This document shows positions 14,535 through 23,054 of a stretch of DNA of 23,054 nucleotides, in pieces. Below the pieces are notes generated by a model that ran no database searches, was not told the origin of the DNA, and saw nothing but the letters and a program-made list of their open reading frames with translations. The stretch spans positions 1 through 23,054 of the forward strand of contig CAMNQO010000005.1 in assembly GCA_946549475.1 (NCBI GenBank), in the 5' to 3' direction. This stretch comes from an uncultured Bacteroidales bacterium. Lineage in GTDB: Bacteria > Bacteroidota > Bacteroidia > Bacteroidales > UBA932. Positions within the stretch are counted from its first letter, which is position 1. Each line of letters opens with the position of its first letter. The position numbers and the translations under genes were made by a program.

Positions 14535-14542
14535 TATCTTTG
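14535..14542 (+). promoter_or_regulatory. -7 element for the U32 gene, nearly touching the start codon
   Basis: TATCTTTG matches TAnnTTTG exactly and ends only 4 bases before the ATG at 14547. A TTTT 20 bases upstream is a poor -33 box. If this element is used, transcription starts at or just beside the ATG and the mRNA has essentially no leader. Confidence 0.6.
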
Positions 14543-14546
14543 CCGC

Positions 14547-15905
14547 ATGAAGCGGAAAGAAATCGAAATCATGGCGCCTGCCGGCAATTTTGAATGTTTG
14601 CGGGCGGCGATTCAAGGCGGGGCGGACTCCGTTTATTTCGGCGTAGGGACGCTCAACATGCGCTCGCACTCGGCCAATAATTTCTCCCTGGAAGACCTTC
14701 CCCGGGTATGCGCCATCTGTCGGGAAAACGGTGTCAAATCCTATCTTACGCTGAACATCGTCCTCTATGACAACGAGTTGAAAGAGGCCCGGAAGACATT
14801 GGAAGCGGCCAGGGACGCCGGCATCGACGCCATCATCGCCTCCGACATGGCCGCCATTTCGTACGCCCGCTCGCTCGGTCTCGAAGTGCATATTTCCACC
14901 CAGCTCAACATCTCCAACATCGAAGCCCTGCGCTTCTACGCACAGTTCGCCGATGTAGTCGTGCTGGCACGGGAATTGAGTCTGCCGCAGGTCCGCACCA
15001 TTCATGAAGCCATCGAAAACGAAAACATCTGCGGGCCGTCGGGACAGAAAATCCGCCTGGAGATGTTCGTCCACGGAGCGCTCTGCATGGCCGTCAGCGG
15101 CAAATGTTACCTGAGCCTCCACGAGCATGGGGCTTCCGCCAACCGGGGAACTTGCTACCAGGTCTGCCGGCGGCGTTACGATGTGACCGATGTGGAAACA
15201 GGCTATGCGCTGGAGGTGGACAACCAGTACATCATGTCCCCCAAGGACTTGTGTACCATAGAGTTTGTCGATCAAATCATCGATGCCGGCGTACAGGTGT
15301 TCAAGATTGAAGGACGCGCCCGCAGCGCCGAGTATGTCAGGACCTGCGCCCGCTGCTACCGCCGGGCCGCCGATGCCGTCTGCCAAGACCGCCAGGCCGC
15401 CAGCAGCGCCCGGTCTGCGCACCCGGCTCTCACATCCGTAACGGCGCCGGCCGCGCCGAAGGCCTTTACACCGCAGTTGGCGGCCGCTCTCAAAGACGAA
15501 CTGGCCACCGTCTTCAACCGGGGATTCTGGGACGGCTACTACCAGGGCGCCCGGCTGGGAGAATGGAGCGAAGCCTACGGCAACCGGGCTTCCCGCACCA
15601 AAATCTATTGCGGAAAAGTCACCAACTGGTTTGCCCGGATCGGCGTAGCCGAAATCCTCCCCGAGACCGTCCCTCTCACGCAAGGCGATACGATTCTTTT
15701 CATCGGAGCCACGACGGGCGTGGTAGAAATGAAGGTCAGCCAACTGCGCGTCGGCCAGCAGGCCGTCACAAGCGCGCAAAAAGGAGAATACTGCTCCATC
15801 GCCGTCCCGCCCGGGGTATTCGAGGCGGCGGCACGGCCCGGCAACGCACCTTCCCCCAGATTGCACCGGGGCGACAAAGTCTATATCTGGAAAGAGAATT
15901 TGTAG
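14547..15905 (+). CDS. U32-family peptidase-like protein (TrhP/YegQ-like)
   Basis: The 452-residue product begins MKRKEIEIMAPAGNFECLRA and carries the U32 signature EMFVHGALCMAVSGKCYLS at 172-190. Four cysteines, C180, C187, C203 and C207, have the spacing expected for the iron-sulfur cluster of TrhP/RlhA-type U32 proteins, which take part in tRNA or rRNA hydroxylation rather than proteolysis. ARELSLPQVRTI at 141-152 is a further family motif. RNA hydroxylation is therefore more likely than collagenase activity, though which RNA is modified is unknown. Residues about 281-309 are an Ala/Ser/Pro-rich insert that breaks the helical region. Transcription is divergent from aroB. It ends in TAG. 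Confidence 0.9.
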   Translation: MKRKEIEIMAPAGNFECLRAAIQGGADSVYFGVGTLNMRSHSANNFSLEDLPRVCAICRENGVKSYLTLNIVLYDNELKEARKTLEAARDAGIDAIIASDMAAISYARSLGLEVHISTQLNISNIEALRFYAQFADVVVLARELSLPQVRTIHEAIENENICGPSGQKIRLEMFVHGALCMAVSGKCYLSLHEHGASANRGTCYQVCRRRYDVTDVETGYALEVDNQYIMSPKDLCTIEFVDQIIDAGVQVFKIEGRARSAEYVRTCARCYRRAADAVCQDRQAASSARSAHPALTSVTAPAAPKAFTPQLAAALKDELATVFNRGFWDGYYQGARLGEWSEAYGNRASRTKIYCGKVTNWFARIGVAEILPETVPLTQGDTILFIGATTGVVEMKVSQLRVGQQAVTSAQKGEYCSIAVPPGVFEAAARPGNAPSPRLHRGDKVYIWKENL

Positions 15906-15931
15906 GATTCCCGATTTTTTCCCTACATTTG
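15899..15931 (+). promoter_or_regulatory. Promoter of the SGNH lipoprotein gene
   Basis: TTTG at 15899-15902, 21 bases, then TACATTTG at 15924-15931 match the Bacteroides consensus. The -33 box lies within the last codons of the U32 gene. Transcription would start near 15938, about 23 bases before the ATG at 15961. Confidence 0.78.
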
Positions 15932-15960
15932 TAAGGATTTACTTTAATTTGATTGTCATC

Positions 15961-18900
15961 ATGAAAATGAAACAGGCCATCATCCTTGGCTGCTGCACCC
16001 TGTCCCTTCTTTCTTGTGCCCATAAAGAAACATCCGATTCGGCCCACATGCCCTCCGTACCCGGTCCGGAACCCGGGACCACCGTGCTTGTCCTGGAGTC
16101 CCAAAAGAGTCTGGAGGAGGTGAAAACCACGCTTTCTCCGGCATCTGCGGAAGGCATACGCGAAGTTCTCTGGACGGATGGAGACCAGGTCAGTGTCAAC
16201 GGTGTCGCATCGCGTCCCCTTTCCGGCGTGACGGGCTCCCGCAGCGCAGCCTTCACTTTTGACGCGCTCCTGTCCTATCCTTACCATATCGTCTATCCCG
16301 CCTCTATGTATCAGGAAGGAGCCCTGATGTTGCCTTCTACCCAGGCCTGGGCCGAAGGGACTTTTGCGAGCGGTTTCGCTCCTGCCGCCGCCTGCATCGG
16401 CTCTGCACAGGAAGACATGACGCTCAGGAACCTCTGTGCCGTGGTACGCTTTTCCATCACCCGGGGCTCTTCGGACGCCTCCCTGAAAAGCGTTGTTTTC
16501 CAAGGAGGAAACGGGGAGCAAGTGTCCGGCCTTTTTACCCTGGATGACGAGGCCCTCACCCTTGCCGGCATCTCGACGGACGAGAGTTCCCGCAGCGTCA
16601 GCGTCGAACTCGGCGGCATCGCCCTCGGGACGACACCCCTCGACATTTATGTGGTTGTCCCTCCCGGCGAGTTCAGCAAAGGGTTCAATGTCCAGTTCGT
16701 CAGCACGGAAGACCGGATTCTGCGAGCCGTCAAGCATAGCGCCGTCACCCTGCAGAAAGGCAGGATTTCCTTGATGCCGGCTTTGACATTCGAGCCCGGC
16801 AGTGCGGAGGCCGGCCTGGACAGTTATACCGAAGAAGAATACCGCTTCAGCGGCGGTAAAGGCACGGCGGACGATCCGTATCTGATTTCTTCCGCCGAAG
16901 ATCTGGTCGAACTGGCCGCTCGGGTCAATGTCGGTGAAAGCGCCTTCCAGACCGCCTGTTACCGGCAAGTCGCCCCCATCGACCTGACCTTGTTCCCCAA
17001 TTTCACCCCCATCGGCATCAGTTCCTCCGCCAACTTCAAGGGAGTCTATGACGGAGGCACTTATCCCATCAGCAGCCTGACCATCGACAACACTCAGGAG
17101 CAGGCGGCGGCCCTTTTCGGCAACTGCGGCACCAATACGGTCCTGCGCAACATCAATCTTGTCGGCGTCGATATCCGGACCGCTTACGGTTATGCCGCCG
17201 GCGTCGTCGGCTATCTCTACAAGGGAACGATGGAAAACTGCTCGGTCACGGGGAAAATCAACTCGACGGGCAATGTGGACAACAAATCTTATACGGCCGG
17301 CCTCGCCGGCCGGGCCAACGCCTCGACAATCAGCGGATGCAGTTTCAAGGGGACCGTCATCGCCGTTTCCAACCATGTCGGCGGTATCGTGGCGACCCTG
17401 GACGGAGACGCCCATGTCGAAAACTGTATTTTCAAAGCCGGTTCATCCGTACAGGGCAACTACTATGTCGGCGGCATTGCGGCCTCGCTCGGCGGCGATA
17501 ACGCGACCATCACCGGCTGCATCTGCGAGGGCAATGTGACCGCTACCAACTGGAACGCCGGCGGCATCGCAGCCATCGTGTACCGGGGAACGGTCTCTTC
17601 ATGCCTGCAAAGCAATGTCTCCACCGTCAGTTCCGGCAATTACAATGTCGGCGGCATCGTCGGCAGCGTGGCGACCAACAATACAGCCAAGACCTATGCG
17701 GCAACCCTCGACCATTGCGCCTGTTACGGTACGGTGCGCGGCCTGTATCAGGTCGGCGGCATCGTGGGCCTGCTCAACGCGACCAACGCCGGGGAGAGCG
17801 GGACGATCTCCAATTCCGCCTGCATCGGGGCGACCATCGTTGCGACAGGCGCCAACGGTTACAATTACTCGCTTGCCGGAGGCATCTGCGGCTATTTCCA
17901 GGGGAACGGAGCCATTTCGCTGACCAACAGTTTCAGCCGCCCGGCATCCGTCAACTCGACCAGCAGTTCCGCGATTCTGGGCGAAGGAGGTCTCGTCGGA
18001 TATTCCAACACGGCATCCCATTCGTTTGAAAACTGCTTCAGCGGGGCTTCGCCGGCTGAAATCCTGTTCTGCGGCTCACCGGTCACCTCCTCGTCCCTGA
18101 CATACTATGGCAACATCATCGGCCGCGCCTCCGCCGCCGCCACCATGACCCGCTGCCACTACAACAAGACGCTCGCTTTCGGTCCCGCTTCGGACAGCAA
18201 CCAGGTCATGACGGACTGCGTCGGCTATACGGTGGCCCAAATGACCGACGGTACGCTCCTGGCCAAACTGCAAGGCGGCGCGGCTTCCCTGTCCGGTGCC
18301 GGCGAATGGATCACCTCCTCCGACGGTTATCCCACGCTGCAAGGCCTTCCGGCCGACACACAGCCCGTCATCGCCAAAAAACGCATCAGCATCATCGGTG
18401 ACTCCATTTCCACCTACAGAGGATGGATTCAGACGGACAATGTGGGAGGACACTATTGTTCAGCCCACTATCCGACCAAAGACATCACTTCGGTCAATCA
18501 GACCTGGTGGTATCGCCTGATATACGACTATATGCCCAACGCCCGTTTTGAAATGAACATTTCGGGCGGCAATACAACCGTCGTCCAAAATACGACCGCG
18601 ACCAATTATTCTTCCCAGTACTGGTACAGTTGGGACTTCTGCACCCGTTTCATCTATTTCAAAGGCGTAGGCAATCCCGACATCGTCTTCATCCACGGCG
18701 GCACCAACGATCTGGGGCATATCACTTCCTACGGCGCTTCCGAAGAACTGATTGCCGGCCAGGCGATGAACTCCGCTTCCGCACCTTCCGCCGCCGCCCT
18801 CAGCGCCCTGTATCTGACAGCGGATGCCTGCCAGAGTCTGGCCGAGGCGGAAGCCCTCGACTTTTCAACTTTCTGCTCGGCCTATGTCAAATTGGTCAAA

Positions 18901-19158
18901 ATGATCAAACTGCGCTACCCCTCCGCCAAAATCGTCTGCATCATCGGCGACTGCGTGAGCGCCGGCATGCAATCCGCCATCAAATCCATCGCCGCGCACT
19001 ATGGAGCCAAATATGTGGACTTCCTGGCGCTGAACGGCTTCAGAGGGACTTCCCCGCTGACCAAATACGAGGGCAATATCGTCCACCCCGACTCCAACGG
19101 CATGGACTATATGGCCAAGACCATCTATCAGCAACTGGGTTCCTGGCTGAACGAATAA
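15961..19158 (+). CDS. Modular surface lipoprotein: fimbrillin-like domain, GLUG repeats, SGNH hydrolase
   Basis: The 1065-residue protein begins with a lipoprotein signal (LSLLSC, C19). Residues about 40-280 resemble the fimbrillin-like beta domain of Bacteroidales surface proteins (LWTDGDQVSVNG, IVYPAS, YVVVPPGEFSKGF). After SGGKGTADDPYLISSAEDL (297-315), residues about 380-740 hold repeated GLUG-like units: VGGI- or AGGI-type turns near 413, 446, 473, 503, 533, 563, 598, 639 and 676, alternating with NCS/GCSFKG-type strands, as in beta-solenoid adhesins. Residues 806-1065 are an SGNH/GDSL hydrolase: IGDSIS with S815, SGG at 868-870, GGTND with N916 and VHPD with H1042. The residue three before H1042, normally the catalytic Asp, is N1039. 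It is likely a cell-surface esterase or deacetylase with adhesive repeats; the substrate is unknown. An in-frame TTG at 15949 lies closer to the promoter, but the ATG at 15961 fits the signal peptide best. Confidence 0.88.
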   Translation: MKMKQAIILGCCTLSLLSCAHKETSDSAHMPSVPGPEPGTTVLVLESQKSLEEVKTTLSPASAEGIREVLWTDGDQVSVNGVASRPLSGVTGSRSAAFTFDALLSYPYHIVYPASMYQEGALMLPSTQAWAEGTFASGFAPAAACIGSAQEDMTLRNLCAVVRFSITRGSSDASLKSVVFQGGNGEQVSGLFTLDDEALTLAGISTDESSRSVSVELGGIALGTTPLDIYVVVPPGEFSKGFNVQFVSTEDRILRAVKHSAVTLQKGRISLMPALTFEPGSAEAGLDSYTEEEYRFSGGKGTADDPYLISSAEDLVELAARVNVGESAFQTACYRQVAPIDLTLFPNFTPIGISSSANFKGVYDGGTYPISSLTIDNTQEQAAALFGNCGTNTVLRNINLVGVDIRTAYGYAAGVVGYLYKGTMENCSVTGKINSTGNVDNKSYTAGLAGRANASTISGCSFKGTVIAVSNHVGGIVATLDGDAHVENCIFKAGSSVQGNYYVGGIAASLGGDNATITGCICEGNVTATNWNAGGIAAIVYRGTVSSCLQSNVSTVSSGNYNVGGIVGSVATNNTAKTYAATLDHCACYGTVRGLYQVGGIVGLLNATNAGESGTISNSACIGATIVATGANGYNYSLAGGICGYFQGNGAISLTNSFSRPASVNSTSSSAILGEGGLVGYSNTASHSFENCFSGASPAEILFCGSPVTSSSLTYYGNIIGRASAAATMTRCHYNKTLAFGPASDSNQVMTDCVGYTVAQMTDGTLLAKLQGGAASLSGAGEWITSSDGYPTLQGLPADTQPVIAKKRISIIGDSISTYRGWIQTDNVGGHYCSAHYPTKDITSVNQTWWYRLIYDYMPNARFEMNISGGNTTVVQNTTATNYSSQYWYSWDFCTRFIYFKGVGNPDIVFIHGGTNDLGHITSYGASEELIAGQAMNSASAPSAAALSALYLTADACQSLAEAEALDFSTFCSAYVKLVKMIKLRYPSAKIVCIIGDCVSAGMQSAIKSIAAHYGAKYVDFLALNGFRGTSPLTKYEGNIVHPDSNGMDYMAKTIYQQLGSWLNE

Positions 19159-19164
19159 GCGGAT

Positions 19165-21072
19165 TCAGGGCCGGGCCAGAAGCGTCCTGACACACGCCGC
19201 GATGCCGTCCGCATCGATGCCGCAGTCATGGCGGAGTTCCTGTTGGGTCCCCTGGGCGATGAATTTGTCCGGGATTCCCAGACCTTCAACCCGCAGGCCG
19301 GTCCCCGCCGCATCCGCCCGGTCGCGGGCGGCGCCGTTCCGCTGTGCCGCCCATTCGCACACGGCTCCGTAAAGACCGCCTTTAAGGCAGCCGTCCTCCA
19401 CCGTAATCAGGCGCGGGCAATCACCCGTAACCCGCTCCAGAAGAGCCTCGTCAAGCGGTTTAAGGAAACGGATATCCACCACGCGCACAAGAATGCCCTC
19501 ACGCCCCAGGCGTTGCGCCGCCCGGACGGCCTCTCCCACGCAAGGGCCTTCGGCCACGATATTGACAAACGGATTTTCCGCCTCCGCGACCACACGTCCC
19601 TTGCCCGTTTCCAACAAGGTGAAAGGTGCATCCCGCCATTCGACGCCTTCTCCGTAGCCCCTGGGGTAACGGATGATATACGGCCCGCCCCGGTGATGGA
19701 TGGCGGAATACATCATATTTTTCAATTCGCGCTCATCCGAAGGGGCGGCCAAGACGACATCCGGCACGCTCCGGTACGCCGCTAGGTCGAACGTCCCATG
19801 ATGCGTGGCACCGTCCTCGCCCACCAGGCCGGCCCGGTCGAAACAGAAAATGACGCCCAGATGCTGCAAGGCGCAGTCATGGATAATCTGGTCGTACGCC
19901 CGCTGTGAGAAGGTGGAATAGATGTTACAGAAAGGAATCATTCCCCCCGCGCACAATCCGGCACTGAAGGTGACGGCATGCTCCTCGGCAATGCCCACAT
20001 CGTAGAAACGCTCCGGCATCTGCGCGGCGAGCAGGTTCATCCCGCAGCCGGAGGCCATGGCCGGCGTAATGCCGACGATGCGCCCGTCCCGGCGGGCCAG
20101 TTCCAGCAACACTTCTCCGAAGACATCCTGATAACGGTCGCGGCCCTTGGCGGCGGCTGTTCTTTTGCCGCTGACCGGATCGAACAGACCGGGCGCATGC
20201 CAGGTAGTCTGATCCTCCTCCGCCGGCGTATAGCCTTTGCCTTTGGTGGTGATGGCATGCAGAATCTTGGGGCCCTTGATGCACCGGAGACGGCGCAAGG
20301 TATCGACCACTTCGCGTATGTTGTTGCCGTCGATGGGGCCGAAATAACGAAAGCCCAGCGATTCGAAAAAACCGCCTTTCGGAGAACGGACAAAAAAGGT
20401 CTTGGTCGTGCGGACAATCTTCTGCACCAAGCGCCTGAAACGGCCCTCGCCCAGCCAGTTCCACAACTTGTCCTTGGTCTGGTTGTAGCGCGGACTGGCC
20501 GTGATTTTCAGCAGATAATCGTGAACGGCACCGATGCCTTTGTCTATGGAGATATTGTTGTCGTTGAGGATGATGAGAATATCCTCTCCCCCCATGCCGG
20601 CATTGTTGAGCCCCTCGTAAGCCATGCCGCCGGTCAAGGCGCCGTCCCCGATAAAGGCGATGGTCTTTTCATCGCTTCCCCTCATTCTTGCGGCGGCGGC
20701 GTACCCCATCGCGGCAGAAATGGAAGTGGAAGCATGTCCGGCCCCGAACGCATCATAAGGGCTTTCGTCCATCCGGGTAAAGCCGCTGATACCGTCCTTC
20801 ATGCGGTTGCGGCGGAACGCCTCGCGGCGGCCGGTCAGGATCTTATGCGCGTATGCCTGGTGGCTGACATCGAAAACGACCTTATCCAAGGGGGTCTGAT
20901 AGACATAGTGTATGCCTACGATCAATTCCACGGCACCCAGGCTGGCTCCCAGATGCCCGGGATTGGTCGCGCAGCACGCGACCATATAATCCCGGAGTTC
21001 CGTGCAGACGGCCCCCAGACAGGATTCGTCGCATTGCCTCAGATCTTCCGGGGATTGGATGTTTTCAAGCAT
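19165..21072 (-). CDS. dxs: 1-deoxy-D-xylulose-5-phosphate synthase
   Basis: Dxs joins pyruvate and glyceraldehyde-3-phosphate to DXP, the first step of the MEP isoprenoid pathway, and needs thiamine diphosphate. The 635-residue chain has the family length. It shows DVSHQAYAHKILTGR from 68, the ThDP-binding GDGALTGGMAYEGLNN at 142-157 followed by NDN at 170-172, the second-domain YDVGIAEEHAVTFSAGL with the catalytic Glu, and FDRAGLVGEDGATHHG. The C-terminal domain contains an Ala/Arg-rich stretch (RNGAARDRADAAGTG) not usual in Dxs. It is the last gene of ssb-MFS-dxs, 20 bases after the MFS stop, and converges on the SGNH lipoprotein gene with 6 bases between stops. Isoprenoid supply connects loosely to MiaA, which uses DMAPP. 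Confidence 0.97.
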   Translation of the reverse strand: MLENIQSPEDLRQCDESCLGAVCTELRDYMVACCATNPGHLGASLGAVELIVGIHYVYQTPLDKVVFDVSHQAYAHKILTGRREAFRRNRMKDGISGFTRMDESPYDAFGAGHASTSISAAMGYAAAARMRGSDEKTIAFIGDGALTGGMAYEGLNNAGMGGEDILIILNDNNISIDKGIGAVHDYLLKITASPRYNQTKDKLWNWLGEGRFRRLVQKIVRTTKTFFVRSPKGGFFESLGFRYFGPIDGNNIREVVDTLRRLRCIKGPKILHAITTKGKGYTPAEEDQTTWHAPGLFDPVSGKRTAAAKGRDRYQDVFGEVLLELARRDGRIVGITPAMASGCGMNLLAAQMPERFYDVGIAEEHAVTFSAGLCAGGMIPFCNIYSTFSQRAYDQIIHDCALQHLGVIFCFDRAGLVGEDGATHHGTFDLAAYRSVPDVVLAAPSDERELKNMMYSAIHHRGGPYIIRYPRGYGEGVEWRDAPFTLLETGKGRVVAEAENPFVNIVAEGPCVGEAVRAAQRLGREGILVRVVDIRFLKPLDEALLERVTGDCPRLITVEDGCLKGGLYGAVCEWAAQRNGAARDRADAAGTGLRVEGLGIPDKFIAQGTQQELRHDCGIDADGIAACVRTLLARP

Positions 21073-21092
21073 TGATCGGCTGCGCTCTTGGT

Positions 21093-22487
21093 TTACTTCT
21101 TGATGTTGGGAACCTGCAGGCCATAATGTTTCTTCTTATCCAGCACTTTGACGCCCAACGCAATCAGCAGAGCCACGACCCCCAGCCCCGCGAAGAAAAG
21201 CATGACGCTGGTGTAGTTGTTGCCGCTGCTCTCCTTGATGGAAGAAATGATTTTCGGGACAAAGAGGAAGCCGATATTCTGGATGTAGAAGGTCAGGGCC
21301 ATCGTCGTCCCGAGCAGTTTGGCGGGCATAATCTTGGCGATGGAGGGCCACATGGCGGACGGAAGCATGGCAAAGCCCACGCCGAGCATCACCATGAGAA
21401 TGATGGCCATCCAGGCCTGATTGACGAAAGGCGCGGCAAACAGCAGATGCACGCCGGTAATGATGATGGCACCGGCTATCATCAGGTCTGCGCCGTGTCC
21501 TTTTTTGTCATAAATGCCGCCGAAAAGCGGGGTCAGCACGATACAGCCCATCGGCAGGATCATCGGGAACAGGCCGGCCAGCTGCTGGCTCATCCGGAAC
21601 TTGTCCACCATCATGCCCGTGGAATACTTCAGGAAGGGATTGACGGCGGCATAGAAGAGCAGGCAAAGCACGGCAATCATCCAGAATGCGGGATTCTTGA
21701 AGACTTCCAGAATGTCCTTGAAATGAAATTCATCCTCGGAAGAGGCGTTTTGCTCCTGCGCACCCGCCTCTTTGAGCTGCTGGTCGAGTTTCTTGTCAAA
21801 GACGGTGTAAATCACAAATACGGCAAAGCCCAGCACCAGCATGACCAGGCCGATGAGGATGGCGAGCCCCACATTGCCGCCGGTGTGCGTGACAACGAGA
21901 GGCGTGAGGCCGTAAGCGAGACCGGTACCCAGACGGGCGAGGGCCAGCTGCAAGCCCATGGCGAGGGCCAGTTCATAGCCCAGGAACCATTTGGCGATGA
22001 CTTTGGTGACGGTGATGCCGGCGATTTCGGCACCGACTCCGAAAACACCGATTCCCATGACCGACCAGAATACGGGCGCACGCATCTCCCCCAGAAAGGA
22101 AGAAATGACCGGGATGGCCGCACCACCGTCCAGCTGGCTGCGCAGTTGATAGAAAGCGATACAGGTCATCGCGATGCCGACCACCATCAGCAGGCTGCTC
22201 ATGACACCGGTAAAGCGGATGCCCATCTTGTCCAGAATCAGACCGCCGAAAATCAGCATCAGCAGATAGACATTGAAAATGGAATAAGCGCCGGCCAGGT
22301 TGCCGTATTCGACCGGGGTGACTTCGTAGCCGGGCAGTGCGCCGGGCTCCAGGGCCTGCGCCGGGCCGGTGAGGGTTTTCTCTACGGAAAAAATGTTGTC
22401 GCTGCAAATATAGGTGGCGAACATCAGAAAAGAGACCGCGAGCAACATGGCCCAGCGCGTCTTTTTGGAATCTCTCAGCAGTGTCAT
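21093..22487 (-). CDS. MFS transporter
   Basis: The 464-residue protein is an inner-membrane transporter of the major facilitator superfamily. About 12 hydrophobic segments are visible, beginning WAMLLAVSFLMFATYI (12-27), with a central cytoplasmic loop rich in charge (DKKLDQQLKEAGAQEQNASSEDEF) between helices 6 and 7. GGLILDKMGIRFTG after helix 2 and GGIYDKKGHGADLM after helix 8 are the two copies of the MFS loop motif (GxLaDrxGrr-like). An extended loop between helices 1 and 2 (SVEKTLTGPAQALEPGALPGYEVTPVEYG) resembles MFSD1-like dipeptide/organic-anion carriers, but the substrate cannot be assigned. It follows ssb with a 39-base gap and precedes dxs by 20 bases. Confidence 0.88.
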   Translation of the reverse strand: MTLLRDSKKTRWAMLLAVSFLMFATYICSDNIFSVEKTLTGPAQALEPGALPGYEVTPVEYGNLAGAYSIFNVYLLMLIFGGLILDKMGIRFTGVMSSLLMVVGIAMTCIAFYQLRSQLDGGAAIPVISSFLGEMRAPVFWSVMGIGVFGVGAEIAGITVTKVIAKWFLGYELALAMGLQLALARLGTGLAYGLTPLVVTHTGGNVGLAILIGLVMLVLGFAVFVIYTVFDKKLDQQLKEAGAQEQNASSEDEFHFKDILEVFKNPAFWMIAVLCLLFYAAVNPFLKYSTGMMVDKFRMSQQLAGLFPMILPMGCIVLTPLFGGIYDKKGHGADLMIAGAIIITGVHLLFAAPFVNQAWMAIILMVMLGVGFAMLPSAMWPSIAKIMPAKLLGTTMALTFYIQNIGFLFVPKIISSIKESSGNNYTSVMLFFAGLGVVALLIALGVKVLDKKKHYGLQVPNIKK

Positions 22488-22526
22488 GACAGACTTTCGG
22501 TTAATACAGATTCAATGTGGCCGGGG

Positions 22527-23054
22527 TCAGAAAGGAAGGTCGTCGCTGTCGTCTTCGGCAGAAGCGTCGGCGGGACTTTGCACGGGAGCGGCCGCCGATA
22601 CGCCCACGCCGATATTGACGACCGGCCGGGGCTGCTGGGGCTGTTGCGCTGCCTGCGGCTGTACGGAGGGTTGCGGAGCGGCATAGCCTCCCTGGGCGCC
22701 GGTGGCGGGATTGTCCCCCTTCTTGCCGAGCAACTGGATGCTGTCGGCCACCACTTCGGTGATATAGTGTTTTTGGCCGTCCTGACCGTCCCAACTGCGG
22801 CTGCGCAGGCGTCCTTCGACATAAATCTGCGTGCCCGTGCCGATGTAATTTTCGGCGAGGTCAGCCAGTTGCCGCCAGGCGACGATGTTGTGCCACTCCG
22901 TGTTCTCGCGCATCTCTCCGCTCCGGTCGCGGAAGCGTTCGGTCGTCGCAAGCGGGAAGGTAGCCACTTTGGGGGCGGGATTTGCTCCGCCCTGACTCTC
23001 AAGGTAACGGATTTCCGGTTTCTTTCCCACGTTACCGATCAGCATAACTTTGTT
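22527..23054 (-). CDS. ssb: Single-stranded DNA-binding protein, N-terminal codons beyond window
   Basis: SSB coats single-stranded DNA in replication, repair and recombination. The OB fold begins at the edge: NKVMLIGNVGKKPEIRYLE, then TEWHNIVAWRQLADLAENYI, GTQIYVEGRLRSRSWDG and YITEVVADSIQLLG. A disordered Gln/Pro/Ala-rich linker of roughly 50 residues follows, and the protein ends in DDSDDLPF, the acidic tail that docks partner proteins. The frame remains open to the right edge (AACAAAGTT before the ATG at 23045), and SSBs usually have a few residues before NKVMLIG, so the true start probably lies outside. It leads an apparent unit with the MFS gene and dxs. Confidence 0.96.
   Translation of the reverse strand, partial: NKVMLIGNVGKKPEIRYLESQGGANPAPKVATFPLATTERFRDRSGEMRENTEWHNIVAWRQLADLAENYIGTGTQIYVEGRLRSRSWDGQDGQKHYITEVVADSIQLLGKKGDNPATGAQGGYAAPQPSVQPQAAQQPQQPRPVVNIGVGVSAAAPVQSPADASAEDDSDDLPF

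Noticed and set aside
14466..15866. 466-codon minus-strand frame opposite the U32 gene
   Set aside because: It covers the U32 gene in antisense, including the PROSITE-like signature, and has no motif of its own.
15766..17415. 549-codon open frame on the minus strand opposite the U32 and SGNH lipoprotein genes
   Set aside because: Antisense shadow: it crosses two well-supported plus-strand genes and a promoter and has no domain features.
17130..18080. DNA-level tandem repeat array in the lipoprotein gene
   Set aside because: The repetition is at the protein level (GLUG units with diverged codons); no near-identical DNA units were seen.
1..23054. CRISPR array, insertion sequence, prophage or known riboswitch
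   Set aside because: No regularly spaced direct repeats, transposase-like protein, phage structural gene or recognisable riboswitch core was found by reading both strands; a covariance-model search would be needed to exclude riboswitches fully.

Overview
The window looks like chromosomal DNA from a GC-rich member of the Bacteroidota, probably Bacteroidales (inference). The evidence is several promoters of the Bacteroides type (TTTG, about 19-21 bases, TAnnTTTG), start codons without Shine-Dalgarno sequences, SPII lipoproteins ending in SC, a fimbrillin-like/GLUG surface protein, and tRNAs without an encoded CCA. No integrase, transposase, CRISPR array or phage gene was seen. Most of it is housekeeping sequence with one accessory-looking surface gene.

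Layout, left to right. Positions 1-1518 (minus) hold the 5' part of a DUF1349 lipoprotein gene and an exported alpha/beta hydrolase. Positions 1816-4269 (minus) hold a UvrA paralogue without the UvrB-binding domain; its frame stays open for 38 codons beyond an amber stop. A divergent promoter pair leads to a rightward group (4394-6093): a 57-residue winged-helix protein, a metallo-beta-lactamase-fold hydrolase and a nitroreductase. A second rightward group (6163-8157) encodes a lipoprotein histidine acid phosphatase and a PHP-type phosphatase of the CpsB/YwqE family.

Positions 8229-8714 form a leftward tRNA unit: a consensus promoter, tRNA-Gln(CTG), a spacer packed with nested inverted repeats, tRNA-Met(CAT) with an odd T-loop, and a rho-independent terminator. 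Positions 8780-14469 are a leftward shikimate cluster, transcribed aroB, aroD-aroA fusion, aroC, Fur-like regulator, short miaA. AroB makes dehydroquinate, the fusion should carry the dehydratase and EPSP synthase steps, and AroC makes chorismate; aroE and aroK are not in the window.

After a divergent promoter region (14470-14546) come a U32-family peptidase-like/tRNA hydroxylation gene and a 1065-residue lipoprotein that combines a fimbrillin-like domain, GLUG repeats and a C-terminal SGNH hydrolase domain. It converges within 6 bases on a leftward group read ssb (5' end beyond the window), MFS transporter, dxs.

The best leads are the modular SGNH lipoprotein, the open frame after the uvrA-like stop, the AroD-AroA fusion, the structured tRNA spacer, the swapped 54/58 bases in tRNA-Met, and the compact MiaA. 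None amounts to clear proof of a new system.
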